In this document: in pieces, positions 24,202 to 37,524 of the stretch
Numbering within the stretch: the first letter of the stretch is position 1
Layout of the letters: each line of letters begins with the position of its first letter
From: Alisma plantago-aquatica
Lineage: Eukaryota > Streptophyta > Magnoliopsida > Alismatales > Alismataceae
Direction: 5' to 3'
Assembly (NCBI GenBank): GCA_963693085.1
Contig: OY856412.1
Span: 1,408,481,694-1,408,545,693 of the forward strand
DNA: 64,000 nucleotides
Made by a program: the position numbers and the translations under genes
Notes under the pieces: generated by a model
The model's database searches: none
What the model saw: only the letters and a program-made list of their open reading frames with translations
What the model was told of the DNA's origin: nothing

Positions 24202-25308
24202 GTTTGACTTGATTACTAAAGTGTGAATGGCTACCCCCTATATATAGTAGGGGGTTGGTTAGGGTTTCCAAAAACCTGGGGATACAAGGATACTTGTGTA
24301 GCAATGATGTGTTTCTAGATATTGCTCATTGTTTATGATGCCATAATCTAGTTATGGATATTCATTGTCAATGTCGTTTGGGGATTATAGGGTCACATGC
24401 ATAGGATTCATCTAGAATATGAGTTTAATGAATATTAAGGTTTGAATTGATTACTAAAGTGTTCAGGAATCAACTTAAACAAAATTGGCTATCAGTTGAC
24501 TGATTGGAGGTTCTAATCAATCGATTGGGAATGCATTTGATCGAATGGATAGCCTAGTTGACCAACTAGATAATCAATATAACTGGATCAAGGATTCATG
24601 TTGATGTCATGTCATACATTAATTATTGCATTGAAGGCCAATATAATTTTGAATAGGGAATATACCCAATCGACCGACTAGAATGTCCATTTCATTGACT
24701 AGATTGTCTAGTTGATCGATTAAAGTGTGAAGCCGATCACTTGGTGATTCAAAGTAGCCAAGAAGTTGTGAAAATTGTCTCCTCGTGTTCCTGGGTATGT
24801 GTAAACTCTAACCCATCCACTTCTATATAAATGGATGGGGGTGTCCAAATTTCTCAGGACATGTCTCCTAATCTCAACATTGTTATAACGTGAGAGCCAG
24901 AGGCATCTTACCTGTATAAGGGAGAGATAACTAAAGTAGAGAAATTCGATGCTAGTAGGTTGACAAGATGAGGGATAACTCTTTCCCATCAGTTCTAGAA
25001 GAATGATAGGAGTTCCGAGTGATCTATGTGGACTACATGGAGGTGTCATAGCCATCATGCTAGGAGAACGTCGTTGGCCTCCGTCTGTGTTGCTAAACTA
25101 GGAGGTTGTCGACAGTGACCATTTCTATGGTGCTTGAAGAAGAAGTACAACTCTGCAAGGATTGTCACTAGACTTGCTCCAGGACCAAGTATATTCTTTG
25201 CAATCCTCCTTCCCAACTAATAGTTGTTGATGCAATCCGATTGTTATGGGGAATAGGGGAAGAAAATATTTGTTTCCACTGACATCTCTCTTGCCATATT
25301 TCCCTACA

Positions 25309-25457
25309 AATCATACTATGTAACTACAATATATGTATACTAGCACCATACCACATTCTCCTACTATCACAAACTATAACATGTAACATACTATTATCTT
25401 GTTAGTTATTGTTGTAGGATACCCAAAACGTTTTCAATGATTAGTTAATTACTGTAC
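25309..25457. other. Copia 3' flank shared by both copies
   Basis: About 145 bp after the LTR end is nearly identical to 39910-40054. Because it lies outside the element, it shows that copies A and B are a segmental duplication of one insertion and not two insertions. Confidence 0.8.
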
Positions 25458-28400
25458 ACAAACAATAATTGAATAACTGTATACACTTGTTTGACCTCTC
25501 ATTCATTTTATTATGCCCTGATCATATGCAGTGTAATCTAAATATGAAGACACGTAGTGTACTATGATCACACTGTACAAAACTTAGAGGACACACCAGG
25601 GAAATGATAAGTCTGACTACTCTCCTGGTCTGCAACAGGGAAATGGCTCTCTGTTCTAAACTGGACTCCTCCTCTAACCTGAGCACACAGGTGGAGAGTC
25701 AAGCCACCTCTTGGATTTTCTGTACTCTAGTACCACCCGGACTTCTGGTTGATGTTGGACACTGCAAACTATAATTTAAGTAGACTTCCACTAGGGCTTC
25801 GTCCCCCGTGCCACATGATAGCACGTTCTGACTCCCATATACTGGATTCTACCAAGGTTAGGTCATTTCACCCCTAAGGCGCAAACCTCACATAGGGGTT
25901 CTATGGTGTTCAAGGCTCCTAAGTCTATTATTTTATTATTCCTAGAAAGCTCTTTCTACATTGTACCCTTCTCTTACTTATACTTGACTTTGGTATCTCT
26001 ATGGTGCCGCATCTACTTATTTGAAGTTAGAATACAACATGTATATCATTCTAAACTTGGCAGATTAGTATATTCAAAACACTGTAATATACTGAGTAAT
26101 GAACATACTATACATGCAGGCAGACTAAAATTCTTAAATAAACAAATTACATGTCCACTTGGCACATACACACTAGAATCGTGCAATTTATCATCTTATT
26201 ACACTGATAAGATTTAATTACTTGACATATGAGTAATCGCCAATAGAACTTGCAACTTATCTATAATTTCTCAAAGAATGTGCATATTAACCCAAATCTT
26301 GAGTTGTGCATCTCATAACTCAATTAAGAGTTAATTACTTATCATGACAAGAATTATTAATAATAACTGAGAACATTGATATCACAATACTTGATTCATT
26401 GAACACCCTACCCTTAGGGTTTCATTTAATCACAACAAATGCTACAAAGAAAGGTGTAATACATCTATCACGTACTTTTCAAATCTTTACAACACATGAT
26501 ACCTGAGATCTCAATCCCTTATCACATTACTAGGAATTCTCATCCCTTCACATCATTATCATAATTACTGGATCTGGGTATTCAAACCCTAAGATCATCA
26601 CATAGCATTGTTACCTCTGTAACAGGTAACCATTACCTATAGGTCCTTAGACCAAGGTATTCATTTCACTGGTTGTACAAGTATTCTCATGGCTCACAAG
26701 GCCACCACACATCTTGTCACCTCTCACTAGGAAACAACTTATTCCCATGGCTCCCATAAAGATTTCATGCGACATAAACATTCACTGAATAAAGACTACT
26801 ATCAACAAATCATATAAAATCAATATATGTATGAAACCTTGAAACTGAGATGAATTTGGGTTTCCATTCCATTCACTGGGTAATCATGCATCAATAATAA
26901 TTTTGAATAAATAAAGTCTATTATGTCAAGAAAATCCCTTCAAATGGATTTCACGATATCTATTCACAAATATCCTACTTTCCTCGCATCTAGGGTTTAA
27001 CCCTCTTCAGTGAGATATCAAACAAACACTACTCACTTTAAATGAAATCCAAGATAGTATCTGACATATATGTACTATGAATTTAGATAAACAATCATTT
27101 AAAACCAAGGGGATCTAGATAAGCAATTTTCTCTATTTACTTATACAACAAATTTCAGTCATAGACAAATTCCCTATATTTCAGTTTACTCTTATAACCT
27201 CTGCAAATACTTAGGGAATTCTCATTAGAATGCATTGCATACATTTCTAATATGATTTTATCATCTAAAATTCATTCAAACAAAGGAAGAATCCATTTCA
27301 TACCATTTTGCAACAACTTAGAACAAATAGACAATTCAGGGTTTGTAGTCGCATACTAAGAAATTAAATATTATGGTTGATTTAACCAATTTTCATGCAA
27401 TATATTGTTTAAAGGAAGTTCCCACTCACCCTAATGTGTGAAAACACCTTAAAAACGCAGCTCATCCCTAAAAATCTCGATCTCATATCAAATCCCTAGC
27501 AATTCACTCAATTCTTCTTCCTTTCAACTCGGAAACCCTAGAAATGAGGGATTATGAAGAAAGAGTGAGAAAAGGGGAAGTTTTGATACCATTTCAGATC
27601 AAATCATAGGAGGGATGGAATATTAACATGTGAGAGAAGATTCACCATGAAATTATATCCAAAGAAGCTAAACTTATATGATTTCATCATTCCTCAGACC
27701 GCAAAACCCTAGGTCAACATCTCCATCAATTTCTTCTCTCAAACCTAACTCTCCCTCTCTCTCTAGGATTTCGTTTCTTTGGTTAGAATCATGAATTATG
27801 AGAGCTCCTTGTGTGTTAGGTTGACCATATAGAGCAATTGAGCTGTTTGGGTCAATTGCACATTGACCCCTCACTAAACGTTTTCTTATTTCAGCAGATT
27901 TAGTCTGTCATAAAAAGGTTTATGTGAATTCGTGTATTTTAGAGATCAAACCTTATCCAAAAATTATGATAATTTACAATTTTGTGTATAATTGAGTTAC
28001 AAAATCATTCCAAGCTTCCATTAAATAATTAAAAATCGAATAGTGCACTACTAATCATAATTCTACAGAAATGTCAGTTACTATAATTTGTCTACTGATA
28101 AGGACTAAATGCATCAAAAAATTGTGAAAATTTTAAATGTTGTTTATGATATAGTTTCAAATCTCCAGTTAAAATTTCAGACCATTTGGAGTTACCAATA
28201 AATAAATAAAAATAAAACACTACACTGCTAAAAAGCACTCTGTCAGCATTTTGGTCGAAGTATAGTTCGACTGAGAACCACATTCAAAGAACACTCAAAT
28301 ATTCTGAAATTTTTCTCCAATATGCATGATTGAGTTATCCATATCATATCCAAAATTCAATTAAATAACTTTTTTTAGAAAATTTGAAAAATCATTTACC

Positions 28401-28646
28401 ACATTGCCATCCTGATCAAATTCCATACTCATAAACCATCAAAACCCTAATTTCAGCCAACTAGGGTTTATATTTCTCATACCCTAATTTCTCAAACAAC
28501 AGAACACTTAACATTCTTATTAGGTTTAAAATATCATAATTGAATTATCATCATTAATCAGATTTAAGCAATGGTCAATCCAATTAAGCATATAATCATC
28601 CAGGTAAACCCTAGTTTACGAATTAAGCTCAGATGCGGTCATAACA
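25458..28646 (-). repeat. LARD 3' LTR, truncated by about 680 bp
   Basis: On the minus strand it starts TGTTATGACCGCATC at 28646. It matches the other LTR down to 25458, where it stops abruptly at the copia flank. The missing part corresponds to 32057-32736 of the complete LTR. Teloboxes (AAACCCTAA and complement) cluster near 28440-28615. Confidence 0.85.
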
Positions 28647-28663
28647 ATTCTCCCCCCTTAAAA
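28647..28663 (-). promoter_or_regulatory. Polypurine tract
   Basis: The minus strand reads TTAAGGGGGGAGAAT directly before the 3' LTR start TGTTATGACC. This is the plus-strand primer for reverse transcription. Confidence 0.75.
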
Positions 28664-31600
28664 AGGTTTCGTCCCCGAAACATAAATATGCAAGTAAAGT
28701 ACTTTCAAGGTTTATTTTAGGCTTCTAAAATCTTATATGTCATTATATTCTTGTATTTCATACTTGAATGTAGTTTTCAACATTATGTCCTTTATTTCTT
28801 TACTAAATCACAACATGTTTGAAATAGTTCTCAATGATAATAAACAAATTGTCTATGCCACAATCAATCATAGGATAGAGAGAGAAACAACCATTTCAAT
28901 ATTTTCATACTCTTGAGGTGTTACCTCAACATCAATAATCTGATCCAACTATCTCAATTCATACTGCTAAATATGTACTATTGTTATGTATTACCTCTAA
29001 ATCACGAAAGAGAGTTCACCATGTTCTTTTGAATTTTACGATTGTGCTACTCAAATAGAAAAACAATCTTGAGTTAAAAGACTAGATTCAACAACAATTG
29101 TACATTACTACTCATAGAATCCCCATTGGATCATGGATGCATAAGGTAAAGCATTACCATCACATTCCATACTATTCTCAAGTATGAACCCACACATAAT
29201 TCAAGGTGTAACCATCGGGTTATAGCATACTAGGGTTTCAACAACAGTAATAGAGTACTCCATAATTGTGTTAGTCATTCAAGGACTATTCATACCCAAT
29301 TACCATCACTTGTTATATTAAAGCTAGGTATAACAAGCTACACCTCATTAGGGTTACATATTAATACAATATGGTTATCATCCCTTCTATTCATATGAGT
29401 GAATAGGTAAGACTACCTTATTCAGGGTAACCCTCCATTTGTTCCATCATCATTCAACCCATATCACCATACCACAATTGTACAATACTAAGAAGGATTA
29501 CTGGTATGAATGACTTAAACTATCAGACACCTTTAATTAACATATTGCTTGCACATTTACACTGAAATCATACGTAGAACCAATTTACATCCCTTAATAT
29601 ACCTTCAACAAATTATACTTCTAAAAACAAATTCACATATTACTAAAATCCATTGTTTTCTCTTATCTCTCTCCTCGTTCATTACTACTTACTTTTAACT
29701 ACTTATCCTTCTCATTTTAATCATGTAGATTAAACATCCCTAAAATTGAAACATACAAGGTATGCATAGATTATTCATCATTCTTGCTATTACTGCAAGA
29801 ATTTATTTCATATCACACTTCACTCATATTGTATTTCTCCTTTTGTTCAAAACACACCTCTTATATTTCAAATCTATTTCTTATCCTTAGATCTAAATCA
29901 TTTCCATATTGTTTATCTACCTTTTAGATTAGCTAGGATTACTATAAGTGCTAGTTTACTTCTCATAGTGCAAATTTCATGATCTTGTTTTATAGAGATG
30001 CTAGTATTCAAGGTCAAATCACTAGTGACAAACCTTGAACTAATACAACTCTAAACATTCTAGGGTTCGGCCCTTATCAGTAGCATGACATTATTGTGGT
30101 GTGACTTTGCTCCCTTAATTTGAAATTCAAACTTTGGATCTCACAAGTTTTTACTAAAGTCTTCCTTATCTTATCAATTGAATTTCCTTCATCTTAATTG
30201 GCCATTCAGATAGATTACATTCTCAATTTACCCTTCTAGGGTTTCATCATCATATTGTGCGTCATTATTACATTCACTAGATGCCTCTACCATGGTGGTT
30301 ATGCATCAGATATGATTCATTTTCTTATCACTTCATTCCCACATTTCTCTCATTAAGTAATATATGGAAGAGAAGACGGTTCTGAGACTTAGAATTCTTA
30401 TCTTCAAACATCCCATTAATACATTTGTCATATGTAGGTTTAATTAGTTATCAACAAGGATACTTGACTAACTAGCACGTGATTGAATCTCCTAACCTCT
30501 TTCTTTTATAATCTATATTACTCCACCATGTTTCAAACCCTTCCTTACTTTCCATAATCCTCTTACCATATACTACTCTTCCACCTGTTACCTTTAACAT
30601 CTACTTTTCTCTTATGATCATGTTGCTTATTCATGTGTATGATCATGTATACCATGTTGCACATATTTCTTTTTATCCTTCTACTAATGTGAATTTAAAA
30701 TTCTAAATCAATAATCTCTCTACTAGTTTCAACTCATGTTTAATACATTACATATCCTTCATTTTAAATCAAACTACTCATGCATGGGTGAAACATAGTT
30801 TCTATTATATCAAGTTTTTCCTTCCTGAGTATAGCCTACCTTTGAATAACTTATTCATTTTGTTAAGATACACTTTTGTTCTTTTTTTTTAAACTAGTTT
30901 GTTGTTCTATAGAGACTTGGAATCCAAAGGTAGTAAGGATGATTGTATTAAACTTATTAATAAAGGTATACATTCCATGCTCTCAATCATAACCCTCATT
31001 CCTTAATCAAGCTCATCATTTCCAACATTTATCTTTGTTTTAACTTAGTTTCTTATCCTAGTCTTATGATTTACATATTTATCTAATTCTCTTTACTTTA
31101 ACTCTTCTGAAGACTCTTCACTTATATTTACTTATCATATACTTAACTCTTTTCTTCTATTTTCCCTTTGCTTTGGAGTACATAAAAAACATTGTACTCG
31201 GTTATATAATCCATTCCTCATGATTGATTCTTACTACCTTGGCCCTTACATACTTTTCTCATATCTTTTCCATATTTCATATTTAGAGTTCATATAATAT
31301 GTTGGGTCTCAGATATTAGTTCCAATTGATTCTTATCTATTCTAATATTTCCCATATGTTTCAACATCTTAGTGTATGTACATTCTCATTGTGATGTGGG
31401 TCTAATTTATCCAGAGTCTACTCTTATCATATTGTTAATAGGAGTCATTAGATCCCAGTAATGCATCCTGCCAGCCGGACCAGGCCGAACCTGCAGTCCT
31501 AAAGCCAAGAGCTTCTTAAGATTAACCAACTCCTATTAACCTCAAACATGTGGAAAGAATATCCACTTAGTAAAGTTCATTCAAAGATCATTTCTAGTCT

Positions 31601-32041
31601 ACTTGATACAAAGAATATAATCAATAAATGCTACAACTACATAGTGTACAACAAATATTAAAGACCCATATATATTTCAAAATACTGAATATTTGAATTC
31701 AAACATATAAGAGCATTTCTATTCATCTCCAATAAAATAACAATATGAAATGAAAGTTCTATCTCATTTTATATTTATGATCTTAATTCATGTTACTTTT
31801 CTTGTTTCTAACCCTAATATTTCTAGGGTTCCTCTCTAGTCCATCCTTCCACTGTATACCTGGCCAGTGTATACATGAAAGAATAGACAGAGTCGCTTGA
31901 TAATGGTTGATCCAAGTACTCAGATACTGGGCCAGGATATCCAAATACTCAAATCCCCAGAGCTAACATCATAACATCGCCTATCTACCACACTTGCGAC
32001 TCTAACTTACTAACTTAATGGTCCCTGACAACTCAGCCTAA
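28664..32041 (-). other. LARD internal region, non-coding
   Basis: About 3.4 kb with no open frame worth reporting and no recognisable retroelement domain on either strand. It is AT-rich throughout, except for a short CATCCTGCCAGCCGGACC patch near 31470. Confidence 0.7.
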
Positions 32042-32053
32042 GCTCTGATACCA
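32042..32053 (-). promoter_or_regulatory. Primer-binding site, tRNA-iMet
   Basis: The minus strand reads TGGTATCAGAGC, a perfect plant initiator tRNA-Met site, three bases inside the LTR end (TGTTACACC on the plus strand at 32057). Confidence 0.9.
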
Positions 32054-32056
32054 AGT

Positions 32057-35000
32057 TGTTACACCCCGATCTCACAATTTCCACTAATCATGAGATTAGG
32101 GCATAAATTGAGGATTTAATGTAATACAAAGATCACCCTTAACTTTTTCTTCTCTTTCAAAACTCTTTGTTTTCTCGCATTGAACCACATAAACCAACTT
32201 TACAAGGGAATCTAAACATTGATTTCTCTAATCTAATTTCAATAGTAAAAATGCATGTATGAACATTCATTATGTTCCTCATACTTTTAAGCACATAAGA
32301 CTTGCTGATTCACACATATTGCTAAAAGAAGAATAATGTTATACATCATCATTTACAACTCTCTCTTATTTCTTTACAAGGACCTAGAGTGACAAGGACC
32401 GACTGAACTTAACTATACTCAGACTTAACTCTTGTGGCAGATCTACTCTAATGCAATGATATCTTCTTCAAGTCCATGTGGTTTCCCTAAAAATTGTGAG
32501 TAAAGGGGTGAGCCTACTTGCTCAGTGAATGAGTACTTCAAAGAAACCGTCTAAAGCACTAATATAATTACATATATACTTTTGAGCAATTGATATCAAT
32601 TATAACAACAGTAAGCTTTAAGGAGAATAATAATTGGCAATCATAAATATGGCAGGATACTCTAAATATCTATAAGAGTGAATCAATATATGAAATGCTT
32701 GATTGATCATAAAGAGAACTAATAATTCAGAAACATACAAAGAATAATTGAATATCTGTACACACTTGTTTGACCTCTCATTCATTTTATTATGCCCTGA
32801 TCATATGTAGTGTACTCTACATATGAATACTCGTAGTGCACTACGATCACACCGTACAAGACTTAGCGGACACACCCAGGAAATGCTAAGTCTGACTACT
32901 CTCCTGGTCTGCAATAGGGAAATGGCTCTCTGGCCTAAAATGGACTCCTCCTCTAACCTAAGCACATAGGCAGAGAGTCAAGCCACCTCTTGGCTTTTCT
33001 GTACTCTAGTGCCACCATGACTTCTGGTTGATGTTGGACATTACAAACTATAATTTAAGGAGACTTCCTCTAGAGCTTTGTCCCTCATGCCACCTGATAG
33101 CACGTTCCAACCCCCGTATACTGGATGTTGCCAGGGTTAGGTCATTTCACCCCTAAGACGCAAATCTCACATAGGGGTTCTACGGTGTTCAGGGCTCCTA
33201 AGTCTATTATTTTATTATTCCTAGAAAGCTCTTTCTACATTGTACCCTTCTCTTACTTATACTTGACTCTTGTATCTCTATGGTGTCACATCTACTTATT
33301 TGAAGTTATAATACAACATGTATATCATTCTAAACTTGGCAGAGCAGTATATTCAAAACACTGTAATATACTGAGTAATCAACATACTATACATGCAGGC
33401 AGACTAAAATTCTTAAATAAATAGATTACATGTCCACTTGGCACATACACACTAGAATCATGCAATTTATCATCTTATTACACTTATAAGAGTTAATTAC
33501 TTGAAATATGAGTAATCATCAATAGCACTTGCAACATATCTATAATTTCTCAAAGAACGTGCATATTAACCCAAATCTTGAGTTGTGCATCTCATAACTC
33601 AATTAAGAGTTAATTACTTATCATGACAAGAATTATTAATAATAATTGAGAACATTGATATAACAATACTGGATTCATTGAATACCCTACCCTTATGGTT
33701 TCATTTAATCACAACAAATGCTACAAAGAAAGGTGTAATACATCTATCACGTACTTTTCAAATCTTTACAACGCATGATACCTGGGATCTCAATCCCTTA
33801 TCACATTACTGGGAATTCTCATCCCTTCACATCATTATCATAATTATTGGATCTGGGTATTCAAACCCTTAGATCATCACATAGCATTGTTATGTCTGTA
33901 ATAGGTAACCATTACCTCTAGGTCCTTAGACCAAGGTATTCATTTCACTGGTTGTACAAGTATTCTCATGGCTCACAAGGCCACCACACATCTTGTCACC
34001 TCTCACTAGGCAACAACTTATTCCCATGGTGCCCATAAAGATTTCATGCGCCATAAACATTCACTAAATAAAGACTACTATCAACAAATCATATAAAATC
34101 AATATATGTATGAAACCTTAGAACCTTGTTGAATTTGGGTTTCCATGCCATTCATTGGGATATCATGCATCAATAATAAAATTGAATAAATAAAGTCTAT
34201 CATGTCAAGAAAATCCCTTCAAATGGATTTCACGATATCTATTCGCAAATATCCAACTTTCCTCACATCTAGGGTTTCACCCTCTTCACCGAGATACCAA
34301 ACAAACACTACTCACTTTAAATGAAATCCAAGATAGTATCTAACATATATGTACTATGAATGTAGATAAACAATCATTCAAAACCAAGGGGATCTAGATA
34401 AGCAACTTTCTCTATTTACTTATACAACAAATTTCAGTCATAGACAAATTTCATATATTTCAGTTTACTCTTATAACCTCTACAAGTGCTTAGGGAATTC
34501 TCATTAGAATGCATTGTATACATTTCTAATATGATTTTATCATCTGAAATTGATTCAAACAAAGGAAGAATCCATTTCATATCATTTTGCAACAACTTAG
34601 AACAAATAGACAATTCAGGGTTTGTAGTCGCATACTAAGCAATTAAAGATTATGGTTGATTTAACCAATTTTCATGCAATATACTATTTAAAGGAAGTTC
34701 CCACTCACCGTAAGGTGTGAAAACACCTTAAAAATGCAGCTCATCCCTGAAAAAATCGATCTCATATCAAATCCCTAGCAATTCACCCGATTCTTCTTCC
34801 TTTCAACTCGAAAACCCTAGAAATGAGGGATTATGAAGAAAGAGTGATAAAAGGGGAAGTTTTGATACCATTTCAGATCAGATCAGAGGAGGGAAGGAAT
34901 CTTGACATGTGAGAAAAGATTCACCATGAAACTATATCCAAATAATCTAAACTTACATTATTTCATCATTCCTCAGACCACAAAACCCTAGGTCAACATC

Positions 35001-35942
35001 TCCATCAATTTCTCTTCTCAAACCCTAACTCTTCCTCTCTCTCTAGGATTTCATTTCTCTAATTTGAATCACGAATTATGAGAGCTCCTTGTGTGTTAGG
35101 TTGACCATATAGAGCAATTGAGCTGCTTGGGTCAATTGCACATTGACCCCTCACTAAACGTTTTCTTATTTCAGCAGATTTTTCTGTCATAAAAAGGTTT
35201 ATGTGAATTTGTGTATTTCAGAGATCAAACCTTCGCCAAAAATTATGAGAATTTATCATGTTGTTTATAATTGAGTTACAAAGCTCAGTTAAAATTTCAG
35301 ATCATTATAAGGTTACATTAAATAAATAAAAATCAAATAGTTCACTGCTAACCTGGATTTTACAGAAATGTCAGTTACCGTAATTCGTCTACTGATAAGG
35401 TCCAATCGCATCAAAAAATTATGAAAATTTTGAATTTTATTTAATATTGTGGGTCAGATCCCCAGTTAAAATTTCAGATCATTTGGAGTTACCAATAAAT
35501 AACTAAAAATAAAACACTACACTATTAAAAAGCACTCTGTCAGCATTTTAGCCGAAGTATAGTTCGATCGAGAACCACATTCAAAGAACACTCAATATTC
35601 TAAAATTTTTCTCCAATATGCATGATTGAGTTATCCATATCATATCCAAAATTCAATTAAATAATTTTTTTTAGAAAATATGAAAAATCATTTACCACAC
35701 TGCTATCCTTATCAAATTCCATACTCATGTACCATCAAAACCCTAATTTCAGCCAACTAGGGTTTATATTTCTCAAACCCTAATTTCTCAAAGAATAGAA
35801 TACTTAAAATTCTTATTAGGTTTAAAACATAATAATTGAATTATCATCATTAATTAGATTTAAGCAATGATCAATCCAATTAAGCATATAATCATCCAGG
35901 TAAACCCTAGTTTACCAATTAAGCTGAGATGCGGTCATAACA
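32057..35942 (-). repeat. LARD 5' LTR, complete
   Basis: In plus-strand reading it runs from TGTTACACCCCGATC to GCGGTCATAACA, with TGTTA/TAACA inverted ends. Teloboxes occur near 35740-35790 and 35905. Its right end joins copia reverse-transcriptase sequence, so the element inserted into a copia element. Confidence 0.85.
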
Positions 35943-37502
35943 ACTTACCTAGAAGTTGTTAAAGGTCTGAAGTCTAAGAATTGTCTTGAGGTCATGAGAT
36001 CTGGGATGGAAACTATGTGCACCAATAAGGTATGGACCTTGGTGGATCCACTTGAAGGGGTCAAACCCATAGGGTGCTAGTGGGTCTTCAAGAAGAAGAC
36101 TAACATGGATGGTAATGTACAAACTTACAACATAGATTGGTTGCAAAGGGTTTTAGACAAGTTTAAGGTGTTGACTATGATGAAACCTTTTCTCCAGTTC
36201 CCATGGTTGAGTTTATCAGAATCGTGATTGCCACTATAACTTATTATGACTATGAGATTTGGAAAATGAATGTTAAAATCACATTGCTTAATGGAAATCT
36301 TCTTGAGGATGTGTACATGACACAACCTGAGGGATTTATAAATCCAAATGATGCAAATAAAGTTCATAAGCTACAAAGATAAATCTATGGATTAAAGTAA
36401 GCATCTTGGAGATAGAAGCTTTGATTTGATGAAATAGTTAAAGAGTTTGGCTTTAGTCAAAATGAAGATGAACGGTGTGTTTACAAGAAGGCTAGTGGGA
36501 GCATGATTGTATTCCTCATTTTATATGTAGATGAGATACTATTGATGGGGAATGAAATCCCTACTTTATAGGGGTAAAGATCTATCTAGGAAATACAATC
36601 TCTATAAAGGACTTAGGTGAAACATCCTATATCTTATGAATCAAGATCTATAGAAATAGATATAGAAGGCTTCTTGGGCTAAATCAGAGAACATATATTA
36701 ACAAAGTGTTGAAGAGGTTCAACATGGATAACTCAAAGAGATGAAACTTGCCCATGTATCATGGTGCCACAATCTCTAGAGCTCAATGTCCTAGTTCTTG
36801 TGAAGAAAAGGAGCACATGAGTATGATTCCATATGCATTTGCAATTGGACATATCATGTACATAATGTTATGTACTCGTTCAGATGTCTCGTATGCATTG
36901 AGCATGATGAGAAGATATTAGTCAGATCCCATTGAGTCATTAGACTTTCGTAAAGAACATCCTTAAGTACTTGATAATAAATAAGGATACGTCCTTGTCT
37001 ATAGTGGCCAGGAAGAGTTGGTGGTAAAGGGTTACTCTGATGTAATCTTTCAAATTGACAAATACGACTAAAGATCGTAGTCTGTATTTGTTTTTTGCCC
37101 AAACAACATAGTTGTTAGGTGGAAGAGTTCCAAGCAAGAGACAGTTGTGCATTGTACAATAGAGGTCGAGTATGTTGCTGCATCCAATGCATCAACGGAG
37201 GTTGTTTGGATCAAGAAGGTCATCTCAGAACTTAGGGTGGTTCTAAGCATGAACACTGCAGTTGAGATATATTGTGCCAATAATGGATCTATTGTACAAG
37301 ACAAGGAACCCAGTTCACATCAGCATTCCAAGCATATACAAAGGTGGTTCCATCTCATACGATAAATTCTACAGTGAGTAGATGTGAAGATTTTCATCGT
37401 ACCAACCGAGAGCAATGTGGTTGACCCCTTGACAAAAGCACTTTTGCAGTAGAAGCATGAAGGTCATGCTAGATCACTTAGGATTGAGTTCATGGATGAT
37501 TA
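35943..37502 (+). pseudogene. Copia reverse transcriptase and RNase H remnant, copy B
   Basis: Same domains as copy A. The active-site motif has become YVDE at 36524-36535, losing the second catalytic aspartate. An open RNase H piece at 37147-37365 reads TIEVEYVAASNASTEVVWIKK and SSHQHSKHIQRWFHLIR. Copy A has a stop inside this piece, so the two copies decayed partly independently. Confidence 0.85.
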
Positions 37503-37524
37503 GGCCTAAGTGCAATTGAGATTC

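Larger units (their letters stand above)
15459..25308 (+). mobile_element. Degenerate Ty1/copia retrotransposon, copy A
   Basis: A 9.85 kb plus-strand element with a 5' LTR, a degraded primer-binding site, a leader, gag, protease, integrase, reverse transcriptase and RNase H in copia order, and a 3' LTR. All domains are recognisable but broken by stops and shifts. The LTR start (TGTTGGTATGTATGCCC) and the RNase H segment are like the Tork/Angela group of plant copia elements; I hold that clade call at moderate confidence. No matching target-site duplication is visible around the two ends. The 3' part from 21342 onward is present again at 35943-40054. Confidence 0.85.
22925..25308 (+). repeat. 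Copia 3' LTR, copy A
   Basis: Follows a degraded polypurine segment (AAGTGAAATTGAG) and begins TATTGGTATGTA, with TG changed to TA. It ends CATATTTCCCTACA. Compared with the 5' LTR it carries a foreign inverted fragment near its start and tandem duplications in its middle. Its TATA box is at 24824. A palindrome with 7-bp arms CTAGTTG and CAACTAG is at 24554-24569, and CGATT/AATCG boxes lie between 24500 and 24730. Confidence 0.75.
25458..35942 (-). mobile_element. Non-coding long-LTR element (LARD-like), left LTR truncated
   Basis: Direct repeats of 3.2 kb (25458-28646 and 32737-35942) flank a 3.4 kb centre. A tRNA-Met primer-binding site lies at the right inner edge and a polypurine tract at the left inner edge, both on the minus strand. 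The complete LTR is 3886 bp. No gag or pol similarity was found inside, which fits the LARD class (large retrotransposon derivatives with long LTRs and a non-coding centre). The minus-strand sequence before the 3' LTR (GTTTCGGGGACGAAACC, then AAGGGGGGAG) resembles the end of gypsy chromovirus pol genes. This suggests a gypsy helper, which is my inference. Confidence 0.85.

Noticed and set aside
15459..25308. Target-site duplication for copia copy A
   Set aside because: Bases before 15459 and after 25308 do not match; one end may have been altered by later rearrangement.
25903..26217. 104-codon frame repeated at 33125-33424
   Set aside because: Lies in both LARD LTRs, differs in length between copies, and has no recognisable features.
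32042..32060. tRNA-like string GCTCTGATACCA
   Set aside because: It is the primer-binding site complement; no cloverleaf surrounds it.
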